64,000 bases of DNA from Tardiphaga sp. (GCF_028290495.1 NZ_JAQGJT010000047.1:1-64000), one strand, 5' to 3'; positions 34,206 through 42,321 are shown, numbered from the stretch's first letter. Notes: generated by a model not told the origin, from the letters alone. Translations and numbers: made by a program.

Positions 34206-34598
34206 CTAGTTCAGGGTGCGTTTGTTGTCCGGGCCATCCAGCGAAAACGCGGGCACGTCGATGTCGAACGGTTCGCCGCTGTCGGTGACCATCTGGTAGC
34301 TGCCTTCCATGAAGCCGGAGGCGGTCGGCAAGGGGACACCGGAGGTATATTCAAAGCGTTCGCCCGGCGCGAGCACCGGCTGTTCGCCGACCACGCCCTC
34401 GCCGCGAAATTCCTGCAAGCGGCCGGAGGCGTCAGTGATCAGCCAGTGCCGGGTCTTGAGCTGCACGGTCTCGGCGCCGGCATTGGTGATTACCACGGTG
34501 TAGGACCAGAAAAACTGGCGCTTCTCCAGCGACGAACGTTCCGGCAGGAAGTTCGGCTCGACGGTGACTTCGATCTGGCGGGTTACGGCGCGGTACAT
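34206..34598 (-). CDS. apaG: ApaG protein
   Basis: 130 residues. MYRAVTRQIEVTVEPNFLPERS, FFWSYTVVITNAGAETVQLKTRHWLITD, GEGVVGEQPVLAPGERFEYTSGVPL and GFMEGSYQMV are the ApaG fibronectin-like beta-sandwich. The family is linked to Co/Mg homeostasis and nucleotide binding, but its biochemical role is unsettled. The ATG at 34598 matches the usual N-terminus and has AGGG just upstream; an ATG six codons further up is less likely. Confidence 0.93.
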   Translation of the reverse strand: MYRAVTRQIEVTVEPNFLPERSSLEKRQFFWSYTVVITNAGAETVQLKTRHWLITDASGRLQEFRGEGVVGEQPVLAPGERFEYTSGVPLPTASGFMEGSYQMVTDSGEPFDIDVPAFSLDGPDNKRTLN

Positions 34599-34828
34599 GA
34601 CCCTGTCATCGTTCAAATTGTCGCTGGATGATAGCTAAAATCACCGGCTGCGCCAAATCGATGGAAAGCGCGGCGGATCGTTGTTTCAACATAGTTCCAG
34701 CATACCGTCTCGCCGTGGTGTGACGCCGCGGCATCGGTCTGCAGGAAGCATTTGGCTTGCAACTTACGGGCCGATCATTTCTTTCATGACCAAGCATACT
34801 GCGAGTCGATCACGTTGAGCGCTGCCCG

Positions 34829-36070
34829 ATGACCTCCGTTGCCGAACCGATTGCCGCGGAGCCGACCCCGCCTGCTGTGCCGGCGAAGCCGCGTGCCGAT
34901 GCGGTGACATTGCCCGTAGTGGGCGAGCGCGAGTTGCGGCTCGACCTGTTCCGCGGGCTGGCGCTGTGGCTGATCTTCATCGACCACCTGCCGCCGAACA
35001 TCCTGACCTGGTTCACGATCCGCAATTACGGCTTCAGCGACGCCACCGAAATATTCATCTTCATCTCCGGCTATACCGCCGCCTTCGTCTATGGCCGCGC
35101 GATGCTGGAGCAGGGCACGGTAGTGGCCTCGGCCCGAATCTTCAAACGGGTCTGGCAGATTTATGTCGCCCACGTCTTCCTGTTCACGATCTTTCTGGCG
35201 GAAATCTCCTATGTCGCCACCAGCTTCGAGAACCCGCTTTATTCAGAAGAAATGGGCATCCTGGATTTCCTCAAGCAGCCCGATGTGACCATCGTTCAGG
35301 CGCTGTTGCTGAAATTTCGCCCGGTGAACATGGACGTGTTGCCGCTATATATCGTGCTGATGTTGTTCCTGCCGCCCATTCTCTGGTTAATGCGGCGCCG
35401 GGCGGACCTGACGCTGGCGCTGTCGGTGGCGCTGTATGCGCTGACCTGGGAATTCGACCTGTACCTCCCGGCCTATCCTAACGGGGTCTGGGCGTTCAAT
35501 CCGTTTGCCTGGCAGTTGCTGTTCGTGTTTGGCGCCTGGTGTGCGCTCGGCGGCGCCCGGCGGATGTCCAGAATTCTTTCTTCGCAGGTAACACTGTGGA
35601 TCTGCGTCGCCTATTTGCTGGCGGCGTTCTGGGTGACGCTGACCTGGTACATCCCGCAGATCCACCATCTGTTGCCCCGCTTCATCGAGCAGTGGATGTA
35701 TCCGATCAACAAGACCGATCTCGACGTATTGCGTTTCGCGCATTTCCTGGCGCTGGCGGCAATTACCGTCCGGTTCCTCAAGAAGGACTGGCCGGGGCTG
35801 AAATCGCCCTGGCTACGGCCGATGGTGTTATGTGGCCAGCATTCGCTCGAAATTTTCTGCATCGGCGTGTTCCTAGCTTTCGCCGGCCATTTCGTGCTGG
35901 CGGAGGTGGCCGGCGGTCCCTGGATGCACCTGATTGTCAGCATCTTCGGGATCTTCATCATGTCGGCAGCGGCTTGGGTGTTTTCGTGGTACAAGCGCGT
36001 CGCGGCCAAGGGCGGAACGCGCGCGAAAAGCGCCGACGCCAATGCCGATTTCGCGGGAGGGGGAGCATGA
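34829..36070 (+). CDS. opgC: OpgC family acyltransferase
   Basis: 413 residues, about ten membrane helices after a Pro/Ala-rich cytoplasmic N-terminus. RELRLDLFRGLALWLIFIDHLPPNI at residues about 32-57 is the OpgC/acyltransferase-3-like start, with the conserved His of IDH. Then FSDATEIFIFISGYTAAFVYGR and CGQHSLEIFCIGVFLAF near the C-terminus. OpgC transfers succinyl groups to osmoregulated periplasmic glucans. The stop overlaps the ATG of an SGNH-fold gene by four bases (ATGA), and a second SGNH gene follows with a one-base overlap, so the three are translated together. No glucan backbone synthase (opgGH/ndvB) is in the window. Confidence 0.85.
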   Translation: MTSVAEPIAAEPTPPAVPAKPRADAVTLPVVGERELRLDLFRGLALWLIFIDHLPPNILTWFTIRNYGFSDATEIFIFISGYTAAFVYGRAMLEQGTVVASARIFKRVWQIYVAHVFLFTIFLAEISYVATSFENPLYSEEMGILDFLKQPDVTIVQALLLKFRPVNMDVLPLYIVLMLFLPPILWLMRRRADLTLALSVALYALTWEFDLYLPAYPNGVWAFNPFAWQLLFVFGAWCALGGARRMSRILSSQVTLWICVAYLLAAFWVTLTWYIPQIHHLLPRFIEQWMYPINKTDLDVLRFAHFLALAAITVRFLKKDWPGLKSPWLRPMVLCGQHSLEIFCIGVFLAFAGHFVLAEVAGGPWMHLIVSIFGIFIMSAAAWVFSWYKRVAAKGGTRAKSADANADFAGGGA

Positions 36071-36825
36071 GGGCAATCTGGCTCACGATGCTGGCCGGGC
36101 TTTTGGTCACGACACCCGTGCGCGCTGAAGACGCCGCCGTTCCGGTCTGCGAGGTTCCGGCCTACCTTTTGACCTCCGAAAGCCGGCTTCCCAAGGTTGC
36201 CGGCGTGGTGAAGCCGGGCGGCAAGCTCAATATCCTCGTGATAGGCAGCCGTTCCTCGGTGATCGGCGCGTCCGACAGTTCCGCGGCCTATCCGGGCCGC
36301 TTGCAGGCCGTGCTGCGCGAGAAGCTTCCGGGCGTCGAGACCAATGTGACACTGGAGATGTACCCCAAGAAGACCGCCGAGGAACTGGCGCCGACGCTGG
36401 GAAAGCTCGTCGAGGAGCGCAAGCCGGATCTGGTGATCTGGCAGACCGGAACCTATGACGCGATGCGGTCCGTGGATGCCGACGATTTCCGCAATGCCCT
36501 CGATGAGGGCGTGGCAGCCATGAAATCGGCGGGAACCGACGTTGTTTTAATGAATCTTCAGTACAGTCCGCGCACTGAAACGATGATTTCCGGCTCGGCG
36601 TACCTAGATAACATGCGTGTGGTGGCGCAGCAGCACGACGCTCCGTTGTTCGATCGCTTTGCCATCATGCGGCAATGGAATGAGGCCGGTGATTTCGATC
36701 TGTTCAGCGCATCGCCCGGCCTCGAGCTTGCCAAGCGGGTTCACGATTGCCTCGCACGCGCGCTATCGACGTTTCTGATCGATGCGGCACACGTCAATCC
36801 AGCGGAGTTGAGGATTCAGCGTTAA
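36067..36825 (+). CDS. SGNH-fold periplasmic protein lacking catalytic residues
   Basis: 252 residues with a Sec signal (cleavage near VRAEDA). It aligns with the following SGNH hydrolase through KPDLVIWQ and AGTD-VVL-QYSP, so the two are tandem paralogues. Every catalytic position is changed. Block I reads IGSRSS (Arg62 where the Ser nucleophile should be). The block III Asn is Tyr130 (GTY for GTN). The DxxH of block V is PGLE (217-220). It is probably a non-enzymatic subunit, perhaps glycan-binding or a partner of OpgC or of the active paralogue. Confidence 0.75.
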   Translation: MRAIWLTMLAGLLVTTPVRAEDAAVPVCEVPAYLLTSESRLPKVAGVVKPGGKLNILVIGSRSSVIGASDSSAAYPGRLQAVLREKLPGVETNVTLEMYPKKTAEELAPTLGKLVEERKPDLVIWQTGTYDAMRSVDADDFRNALDEGVAAMKSAGTDVVLMNLQYSPRTETMISGSAYLDNMRVVAQQHDAPLFDRFAIMRQWNEAGDFDLFSASPGLELAKRVHDCLARALSTFLIDAAHVNPAELRIQR

Positions 36826-37757
36826 TGTTTGAGTTAAGCTTTTTGTCCCGTCGCGCGATGTTCCCTTTGGTCATATCCGCTCTGATGCTAACCACCCAGC
36901 TATCGCCCGTCCTCGCGCAGGGCGTGGTGATGACCGTGGCAACCAATGAACTGGACGTGCCGCAGAAGGGCGTGGCCGGCAAGACGATCGACAAGGTCAA
37001 GGAAGTTGCCAAGTCCGCCGCCGATATCTTCAGCCGGGTGCCGTGCCGCTCGCCGAAAGCCGGTGCGCACGCGATGGGTACGCTGTCGCGCGTGGCCGGC
37101 AAGCTCGCCGCCGGCGAGCCGGTCGTGATCATCGCCTTCGGGTCGTCCTCGACGGAGGGCTTCGGTTCGTCGGCGCCGGAGTTTACTTATCCCAACAGGC
37201 TGGCGGCGCAATTGCATCGCGCCTATCCGACCGCCAACATTACCGTGCTCAATCGTGGCAAGGGCGGTGAGGATGCGCCGGAAATGATGGCGCGGCTGCA
37301 GAACGAGGTCATCAATGCGAAGCCGGATCTGGTGATCTGGCAGGTCGGCACCAACGCCGTGCTGCGCAACCTCGATCCCGGCGATACCGCCAACATGGTC
37401 GAAGACGGCATCGGGAGAATCCAGGCGGCCGGCACCGATCTGGTGCTGGTCGATCCGCAATATTCGCCGGCGGTGAATCAGAAGCCAGAAAGCGCCAGCA
37501 AGATGATCGCGATGCTCAACAAGGTCGCGGCGCTGCGCCATGTCGGCATCTTCCCGCGCTTCGAAGTGATGCGGGAATGGCACGAGGGTCAGCAGATGGC
37601 ATTCGACAGCTTTGTCATAGCCGACGGCCTGCACATGAACGACTGGGGCTACGCCTGCTTCGCGCAGTTGCTTGGCGACAACATCATCAAGTCGGTCGGC
37701 CAGATCAAGTACGGCGTCAACGTGCCGTCGAGTGTGCACGCGCAGAAGCCGATGTAG
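36825..37757 (+). CDS. SGNH/GDSL-type periplasmic hydrolase or transferase
   Basis: 310 residues with an N-terminal signal (about 1-32, ending VLAQG). SGNH blocks are present: IAFGSSSTEGFGSS (Ser nucleophile about residue 108), NRGKGGEDA (block II Gly), VGTN (Asn about 177) and DGLHMNDWGY (Asp267/His270). Likely an esterase or acyltransferase acting on a glycan in the periplasm. The ATG shares one base with the TAA of its degenerate paralogue. Context with OpgC recalls OafA-like proteins, where an acyltransferase-3 membrane domain is fused to an SGNH domain. Confidence 0.85.
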   Translation: MFELSFLSRRAMFPLVISALMLTTQLSPVLAQGVVMTVATNELDVPQKGVAGKTIDKVKEVAKSAADIFSRVPCRSPKAGAHAMGTLSRVAGKLAAGEPVVIIAFGSSSTEGFGSSAPEFTYPNRLAAQLHRAYPTANITVLNRGKGGEDAPEMMARLQNEVINAKPDLVIWQVGTNAVLRNLDPGDTANMVEDGIGRIQAAGTDLVLVDPQYSPAVNQKPESASKMIAMLNKVAALRHVGIFPRFEVMREWHEGQQMAFDSFVIADGLHMNDWGYACFAQLLGDNIIKSVGQIKYGVNVPSSVHAQKPM

Positions 37758-37769
37758 CGCCACGGGGGG

Positions 37770-37927
37770 CGTCCCGGACAAGTGAGCGCAAGCGAACGCT
37801 GATCCGGGACCCACAAACACCGAGCTTGTGATAACGAAGATTGTAGCCACAGCCTTAGCTTCCATCGAGGAGACGGAGGCTATGGATCCCGGCGCTGCGC
37901 TCGCTCTGCTCGCTTGGCCGGGATGAC
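37770..37927. repeat. Palindromic intergenic repeat, family A copy 2
   Basis: Arms GTCCCGG (37771-37777) and CCGGGATGAC (to 37927), with CCGGGACCCACAA and GGCTATGGATCCCGG inside. It shares outer arms and the inner GGNTATGGATNCCGG core with 13790-13943. It lies between the convergent SGNH and metZ genes. Confidence 0.6.
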
Positions 37928-37947
37928 AGCGGTGTGTAGTGGCTGCC

Positions 37948-39138
37948 TCACGCCTTTTTCAGCGCGGCTTCCATATCCTCGAGCAGGTCGTCCTTGTGCT
38001 CGAGCCCGGCGGAGAACCGTACGAAACCTTCGCTGATGCCCAGTTCCGCGCGGACATCGATCGGCAGCCGCTGATGTGTGGTAGTGGCCGGATGCGTGAT
38101 CAGGCTCTTGGAGTCGCCAAGGTTGTTGGAGATTCGCGTCAGCTTGAGTTCGTTGAGGAAGCGGAACGCCGCCGCCTTGCCGCCGTCGATCTCGAAGCCG
38201 ATCAGCGTCGAGCCGGCGCGCATCTGCTTCTTCACCAGAGCCGCCTGCGGATGATCGGCGCGGCCGGGATAGATCAGCCGCGTGACCTTTGGATGCGAGG
38301 CCAGTGCATCGGCCAGCGCGCCCGCGGTCTCGGTCTGCTGCTTGACGCGGATCGCCAGCGTTTCCAGCCCCTTCACCAGCACCCAGGCGTTGAACGGCGA
38401 GATCGCCGGCCCGGTCTGGCGCAGGTAGTTGTGGATGTGCTCGGCGATGAAATCCTTCGAGCCGAGGATAATGCCGCCGAGGCATCTTCCCTGGCCGTCG
38501 ATGTGCTTGGTCGCCGAATACACCACGACGTCGGCGCCGAGCGTAAGCGGGCTCTGCCAGATCGGCGTCGCAAACACGTTGTCGACAATCAGCCTGGAGC
38601 CGCCGGCATGCGCGATTGCGGCGATCGCCGGTATGTCGAGCACGTCGAGCGTGGGATTGGTCGGGCTTTCAAGGAAGCAGGTCTTGGTATTGGGGCGCAT
38701 CGCCTTCTGCCACGCGTCGAGATCGAGGCCGTCGACCAGCGTGAATTCGATGCCGTAGCGCGGCAGCAGATCCTCGATGACGTAGCGGCACGAGCCGAAC
38801 AACTGTTTGGACGCGACCACGTGATCGCCAATCCGCAGCGGCGCCAGGATCGCTGCGGTCACGGCCGCCATGCCGGTGGCGGTGGCGCGGCCGGCCTCGG
38901 CGCCTTCGAGGTCGATCATGCGGCTTTCAAACATCGAGGTGTTCGGATTGGAAAACCGCGAATAGATGAAGCCGGGGTCCTCGCCTTTGAAGCGCGCTTC
39001 GCACAATTCGGCGGTCTCGTAGACGAAGCCTTGGGTCAGGAACAACGCTTCGGAAGTCTCGCCGAATTGCGAGCGCAGCATGCCGGCATGGACGAGCCGG
39101 GTTTCGGGGCGGTAAGCGGCGGCGGACTTCTCAGACAT
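37948..39138 (-). CDS. metZ: O-succinylhomoserine sulfhydrylase
   Basis: 396 residues, Cys/Met-metabolism PLP enzyme. YSRFSNPNTSMFESRMIDLEGAE, ATATGMAAVTAAILA, VVASKQLFGSCRYV, LIVDNVFATPIWQSPLTLGADVVVYSATKHIDGQGR (Schiff-base Lys in SATKH), and C-terminal ISEGFVRFSAGLEHKDDLLEDM. It converts O-succinylhomoserine plus sulfide to homocysteine. The ATG at 39138 has GGAGGT four bases upstream. A SAM-II riboswitch and intrinsic terminator precede it, which fits MetZ; O-acetylhomoserine specificity cannot be excluded. Confidence 0.92.
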   Translation of the reverse strand: MSEKSAAAYRPETRLVHAGMLRSQFGETSEALFLTQGFVYETAELCEARFKGEDPGFIYSRFSNPNTSMFESRMIDLEGAEAGRATATGMAAVTAAILAPLRIGDHVVASKQLFGSCRYVIEDLLPRYGIEFTLVDGLDLDAWQKAMRPNTKTCFLESPTNPTLDVLDIPAIAAIAHAGGSRLIVDNVFATPIWQSPLTLGADVVVYSATKHIDGQGRCLGGIILGSKDFIAEHIHNYLRQTGPAISPFNAWVLVKGLETLAIRVKQQTETAGALADALASHPKVTRLIYPGRADHPQAALVKKQMRAGSTLIGFEIDGGKAAAFRFLNELKLTRISNNLGDSKSLITHPATTTHQRLPIDVRAELGISEGFVRFSAGLEHKDDLLEDMEAALKKA

Positions 39139-39167
39139 GTGACCTCCATCGTGGCTGCGAAAGCCAC

Positions 39168-39202
39168 AAAAAAACCGGCCAGGACAAACGTCCAACGGCC
39201 GG
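39168..39202 (-). terminator. Intrinsic terminator in the metZ leader
   Basis: On the minus strand: CCGGCC (39202-39197) pairs with GGCCGG (39180-39175), with an inner GGAC/GTCC stem, followed by seven T (39174-39168). It sits between the SAM-II aptamer and the metZ start, so it would stop transcription before the gene. Confidence 0.8.
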
Positions 39203-39222
39203 GATCACACGTGTCCCCGGCC
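39197..39222 (-). promoter_or_regulatory. Putative antiterminator hairpin of metZ leader
   Basis: GGCCGGG (39222-39216) can pair with CCCGGCC (39203-39197) around ACACGTGT. The second arm is also the first arm of the terminator at 39168-39202, so the two hairpins exclude each other. This gives a plausible switch directly after the aptamer. Confidence 0.55.
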
Positions 39223-39223
39223 T

Positions 39224-39276
39224 GTTTAGCGACTTGTTTAACGTGGCTGCAAGCCGGCCGGCTCAAATCACCACGG
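39224..39276 (-). ncRNA. SAM-II riboswitch
   Basis: The minus strand reads CGTGGTGATTTGAGCC, a variable GC stretch, CTTGCAGCCACG, then TTAAACAAGTCGCTAAA. This matches the SAM-II (metA motif) consensus. P1 pairs CGTGG (39276-39272) with CCACG (39246-39242), and the CTTG of the loop pairs with CAAG in the pseudoknot. SAM-II elements are known upstream of metZ, metX and metA in alphaproteobacteria, where SAM binding represses expression. Confidence 0.93.
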
Positions 39277-39287
39277 GATAAGTCATG

Positions 39288-39316
39288 TGCATATTCCCGG
39301 TCGCCCTTTCCGTCAA
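39288..39316 (-). promoter_or_regulatory. Sigma70-type promoter for metZ
   Basis: Minus strand TTGACG (39316-39311), a 17-base spacer, TATGCA (39293-39288). Transcription would begin near 39281, immediately before the first base of the SAM-II P1 stem. Confidence 0.6.
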
Positions 39317-39375
39317 GCCGGGGGTGCGATAACCGATGAAATCGCGTTTGATCTGGACGCGACGAGGATCAACCT

Positions 39376-40482
39376 GTGCCGTTCACCCTGCCGCCCGACG
39401 CCGATGGTATTTTGCCCGACCGCATGATTGCGGCGATGGCCGATGCCGGCCTGATCCTGCCGGCCTATCCCTTTGTCGAAAGCCAGATCCAGCCGGCCAG
39501 CCTCGATCTGCGGCTCGGCGACATCGCCTACCGCGTCCGCGCCAGCTTCCTGCCGGGCCCGAACACGACGGTGGCCGAGCGCATCGACGAGCTGAAGCTG
39601 CATGAGATCGATCTGTCGGACGGTGCAGTGCTGGAAACCAACTGCGTCTATATCGTGCCGTTGATCGAGAGCCTGGCGCTGCCGCCGAATATCTTCGCCT
39701 CGGCCAATCCGAAAAGCTCCACCGGCCGCCTCGACGTCTTCACCCGGGTAATCGCCGACGGCACGCGGCGCTTCGACGTGATCGGCGCCGGCTATCACGG
39801 CCCGCTCTATGCCGAGATCAGCCCGAAGACATTTCCTGTCTTGCTGCGCGAAGGCTCGCGGCTGTCGCAGGTGCGTTTCCGCGTCGGCGACGCCATCCTC
39901 GACAACGAGGCGCTGGAAGACCTGCATGCGCTGGAGCCGCTGGTCGACAGCGACGAGGCCGATCTCAACAACGGCGTGGCGCTGTCGGTTGACCTGTCCG
40001 GCGACAACGAAACCGGCTTCGTGGGCTACCGCGCCAAGCGCCATACCGGTGTCGTCGATATCGACCGCCGCTCGGGCTACGCGGTCAATGAGTTCTGGGA
40101 GCCGATCGTGGCGCGCCGGGACGGCACGCTGATCCTCGATCCCGGCGAGTTCTATATTCTGGCGTCCAAGGAAGCCGTTCAGGTGCCGCCGGACTATGCC
40201 GCCGAAATGGTGCCGTTTGATCCCCTCGTCGGCGAATTCCGGGTGCACTACGCCGGCTTCTTCGACCCCGGCTTCGGCCATGACGGCGCCGGCGGCCGCG
40301 GTTCGCGCGCCGTGCTCGAAGTCCGCTCCCGCGAGGTGCCGTTCATTCTCGAGCACGGCCAGATCGTCGGCCGCCTCGTCTACGAGAGAATGCTGTCCCG
40401 CCCCGACGCGCTCTACGGCCAGCGCATCGGCTCGAACTATCAGGGCCAGAGCCTGAAACTGTCGAAGCATTTCAAGGTTTAG
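39376..40482 (+). CDS. dcd: dCTP deaminase, tandem-domain form
   Basis: 368 residues from GTG 39376 with AGGA upstream. It has two Dcd-like halves. The first carries ESQIQPASLDLRLGD and ASANPKSSTGRLDVFTRVIADGT with YHGPLYAEISPKTFPVLLREGSRLSQVRFR. The second starts near residue 190 and ends EVPFILEHGQIVGRLVYERM. Ordinary Dcd is about 190 residues and trimeric; this double-length form is known in alphaproteobacteria and would supply two subunits per chain. It makes dUTP from dCTP for thymidylate. Divergent from metZ. Confidence 0.87.
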   Translation: MPFTLPPDADGILPDRMIAAMADAGLILPAYPFVESQIQPASLDLRLGDIAYRVRASFLPGPNTTVAERIDELKLHEIDLSDGAVLETNCVYIVPLIESLALPPNIFASANPKSSTGRLDVFTRVIADGTRRFDVIGAGYHGPLYAEISPKTFPVLLREGSRLSQVRFRVGDAILDNEALEDLHALEPLVDSDEADLNNGVALSVDLSGDNETGFVGYRAKRHTGVVDIDRRSGYAVNEFWEPIVARRDGTLILDPGEFYILASKEAVQVPPDYAAEMVPFDPLVGEFRVHYAGFFDPGFGHDGAGGRGSRAVLEVRSREVPFILEHGQIVGRLVYERMLSRPDALYGQRIGSNYQGQSLKLSKHFKV

Positions 40483-40599
40483 GGACCGGGGGTCCCTAAT
40501 TCGGGTCTTGGCCCACTTGAAGGGCGCAATGTTCCCTGCCAATCGAACCGGAACGGGCCTCGCGCGTTATATGCGCCCGTCCCGAGCAAGGAATTCGAC

Positions 40600-40842
40600 A
40601 TGACCGGCATCGCAGGCATCAAAGAACATATGGAAGTTATCGGCGCCGACGGCGTTCACGTTGGCACCGTCGATCACTTCGAGGGCGGCCGCATCAAGCT
40701 GACCAAGAAGGACAGCGGCGAAGGCCACCACAAGGGCCATCACCACTTCATCGACGGCAGCCTCGTCGCGGAAGTCGAAGGCAACAAGGTCCGGCTGTCC
40801 GCCAATGCGGATGTCGCCGTGACCATGGAAGAGGAAAAGTAG
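40600..40842 (+). CDS. DUF2171 protein
   Basis: 80 residues: GIKEHMEVIGADGVHVGTVDHFEGGRIKLTKKDSG, a His-rich GHHKGHHHF turn, then VEGNKVRLSANADVAV. This is the small beta-rich PRC-barrel-like DUF2171 fold. Function is unknown; homologues are often stress-induced. The His-rich loop could bind metal. A strong terminator follows at 40868. Confidence 0.8.
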   Translation: MTGIAGIKEHMEVIGADGVHVGTVDHFEGGRIKLTKKDSGEGHHKGHHHFIDGSLVAEVEGNKVRLSANADVAVTMEEEK

Positions 40843-40867
40843 CTTTTAGCGATTTAGTGAGACCCGA

Positions 40868-40897
40868 GCGGCGGACCGAGAAGGTCCGCCGCGTTTT
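40868..40897 (+). terminator. Rho-independent terminator after the DUF2171 gene
   Basis: GCGGCGGACC (40868-40877), loop GAGAA, GGTCCGCCGC (40883-40892), then GTTTT. Ten perfect base pairs. Confidence 0.85.
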
Positions 40898-40992
40898 GCG
40901 TGGATGGGCTTGCCCATTTCACCGGTCATTTCGGGTCTGCCCTCCGGCCGGCTGCGCCGACCGCAGTACATCCCGGGATGACAGTTTGATGG

Positions 40993-41847
40993 TTACTTGC
41001 CTTCGCCCGACTGCCACAGCGCCGTGAGTCCATCGCGGTAATTCGGGAACGCCAGTTCGATGCCCATTTCGCGCTTCATGCGGGCATTCGAGACCCGGTT
41101 GCTGGTGGCGTAGAAGCTGCGCGCCATCGGACTCATCTCGGTATCGTCGAAGGATTGTTCGGGCGGCGCTGACATTCCCATCAGCGTCGCAGCGTAAGCA
41201 ATCACATCCTGCGGCGGTCCCGGCTCGTCATCGCACACATTCCAGATGCCGGCCCGGTCAAAGGCAAATGCCTTGTCGATCGCACGCGCGACGTCCTCGA
41301 CATGGATGCGGTTGAACACCTGGTCGGGCTTGACGATCCGCCGCGCCGTACCGGCCCGGAGATTTCGCAGCGCATTGCGGCCGGGACCGTAGATGCCGGC
41401 CAGCCGCAGCACCGAGGTGCGTTTCCCGGGCGCGGCCAGCCACGCAGCCTCGGCGTCGATGCGCTGCTTGCGGCGCCCGTCGCCGGACATCGCCGCACTC
41501 TCGTCGATCCAGTTGCCGCCGTGATCGGCATAGACGCCGATGGTCGAGAGATAAACGATCCGCCGCACGCCGCTCGCCGCGATCTGCGCGTCGAACGCCG
41601 CCAGCACCGGGTCGCCGGAGGCGCCGGGCGGCACCGAGACCAGCAGCAAGTCGGCACGGGCGATGTGTTCGGCGATCGCCGGATCGGAATGGTCCGCGCC
41701 AAACAGTAACGGCATGCAGCGCGAACCTCGCAGCGCGTGCTGCTTCTCCGCCGTCCGAACCGTGCCCGAGATCGCCGTGAAACGCTCCGCATGGTGATCG
41801 ATGAAGCGACGTACGCTGTAGCCAAGCCCGAACACGAATAGACGCAC
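40993..41847 (-). CDS. NAD-dependent epimerase/dehydratase-like SDR (extended SDR)
   Basis: 284 residues. RLFVFGLGYSVRRFIDHH is an atypical Rossmann motif (GLGYS for GxxGxxG), then LLLVSVPPG, IVYLSTIGVYADHGG, RLAGIYGPGRNAL and NRIHVEDVARAIDKAF. It resembles YeeZ/SDR_a4-type proteins of unknown substrate. The GTG at 41847 is chosen because AGGAG lies five bases upstream. A remnant of a DUF29-like gene lies just upstream. Confidence 0.78.
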   Translation of the reverse strand: MRLFVFGLGYSVRRFIDHHAERFTAISGTVRTAEKQHALRGSRCMPLLFGADHSDPAIAEHIARADLLLVSVPPGASGDPVLAAFDAQIAASGVRRIVYLSTIGVYADHGGNWIDESAAMSGDGRRKQRIDAEAAWLAAPGKRTSVLRLAGIYGPGRNALRNLRAGTARRIVKPDQVFNRIHVEDVARAIDKAFAFDRAGIWNVCDDEPGPPQDVIAYAATLMGMSAPPEQSFDDTEMSPMARSFYATSNRVSNARMKREMGIELAFPNYRDGLTALWQSGEGK

Positions 41848-41907
41848 GCCAACTCCTGTGTGAACTTCCCGAACTCTCAATCATTTCAGGCGAAGACGAT
41901 ACCAACC

Positions 41908-42187
41908 TTATTCGCGCGGCGTGTCGATCCTGAACGCACGCCCGGTGATATCGTGTCAGTCATAAGGCAATTTCTCGGGAAATCGCTCGATCGCGATGTC
42001 GGTCTCGCCCGAAGCGCGGTCACGGCCATAGCTGTAACCGGCTTCCTTCGCGGCCTCGAGCTTGCGATCAAGGTCGGGTTCGTCCAGACGATGCGCGCAG
42101 CACGGCAGCCTGCCGGTTCGCCCAAGCGTAGAGGTCGTCCTCGTCGAGGACAGTCTTCCCCGGCACGACGGACGGTGGTGTGGACAT
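41908..42187 (-). pseudogene. DUF29-like gene remnant (frameshift, internal deletion, in-frame TGA)
   Basis: From ATG 42187 the minus strand reads MSTPPSVVPGKTVLDEDD, then LYAWANRQAAVLRA, the DUF29 N-terminal pattern. The frame then shifts near 42090 and continues RLDEPDLDRKLEAAKEAGYS, YGRDRASGETDIAIERFPEK and LPYD. A TGA follows at 41956-41958, and the same frame resumes HDITGRAFRIDTPRE to a TAA at 41908. DUF29 proteins are about 140-150 residues; the middle is missing here. DUF29 is a small domain of unknown function common in cyanobacteria and alphaproteobacteria. Confidence 0.6.
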
Positions 42188-42274
42188 CACGGACACGGAC
42201 TCCCGTTGCCGCTACGGCACCCCGGTGAGCGAAGCTACCACGAAACGGGAGAAGCTGTCGTCCGCCGTTCCATG

Positions 42275-42303
42275 AAGAGGCCCCCGGAATCCGGAGGCCT
42301 CTT
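42275..42303. terminator. Hairpin downstream of the sorbosone-type dehydrogenase gene
   Basis: AAGAGGCC-C-CCGG, loop AAT, CCGG-A-GGCCTCTT (42275-42303), with one mismatch in the stem. It lies 19 bases past the stop at 42322. There is no T-run on either strand, so it may end transcripts with Rho or protect the 3' end. Confidence 0.5.
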
Positions 42304-42321
42304 GTCGCTTGCAACAATCGC

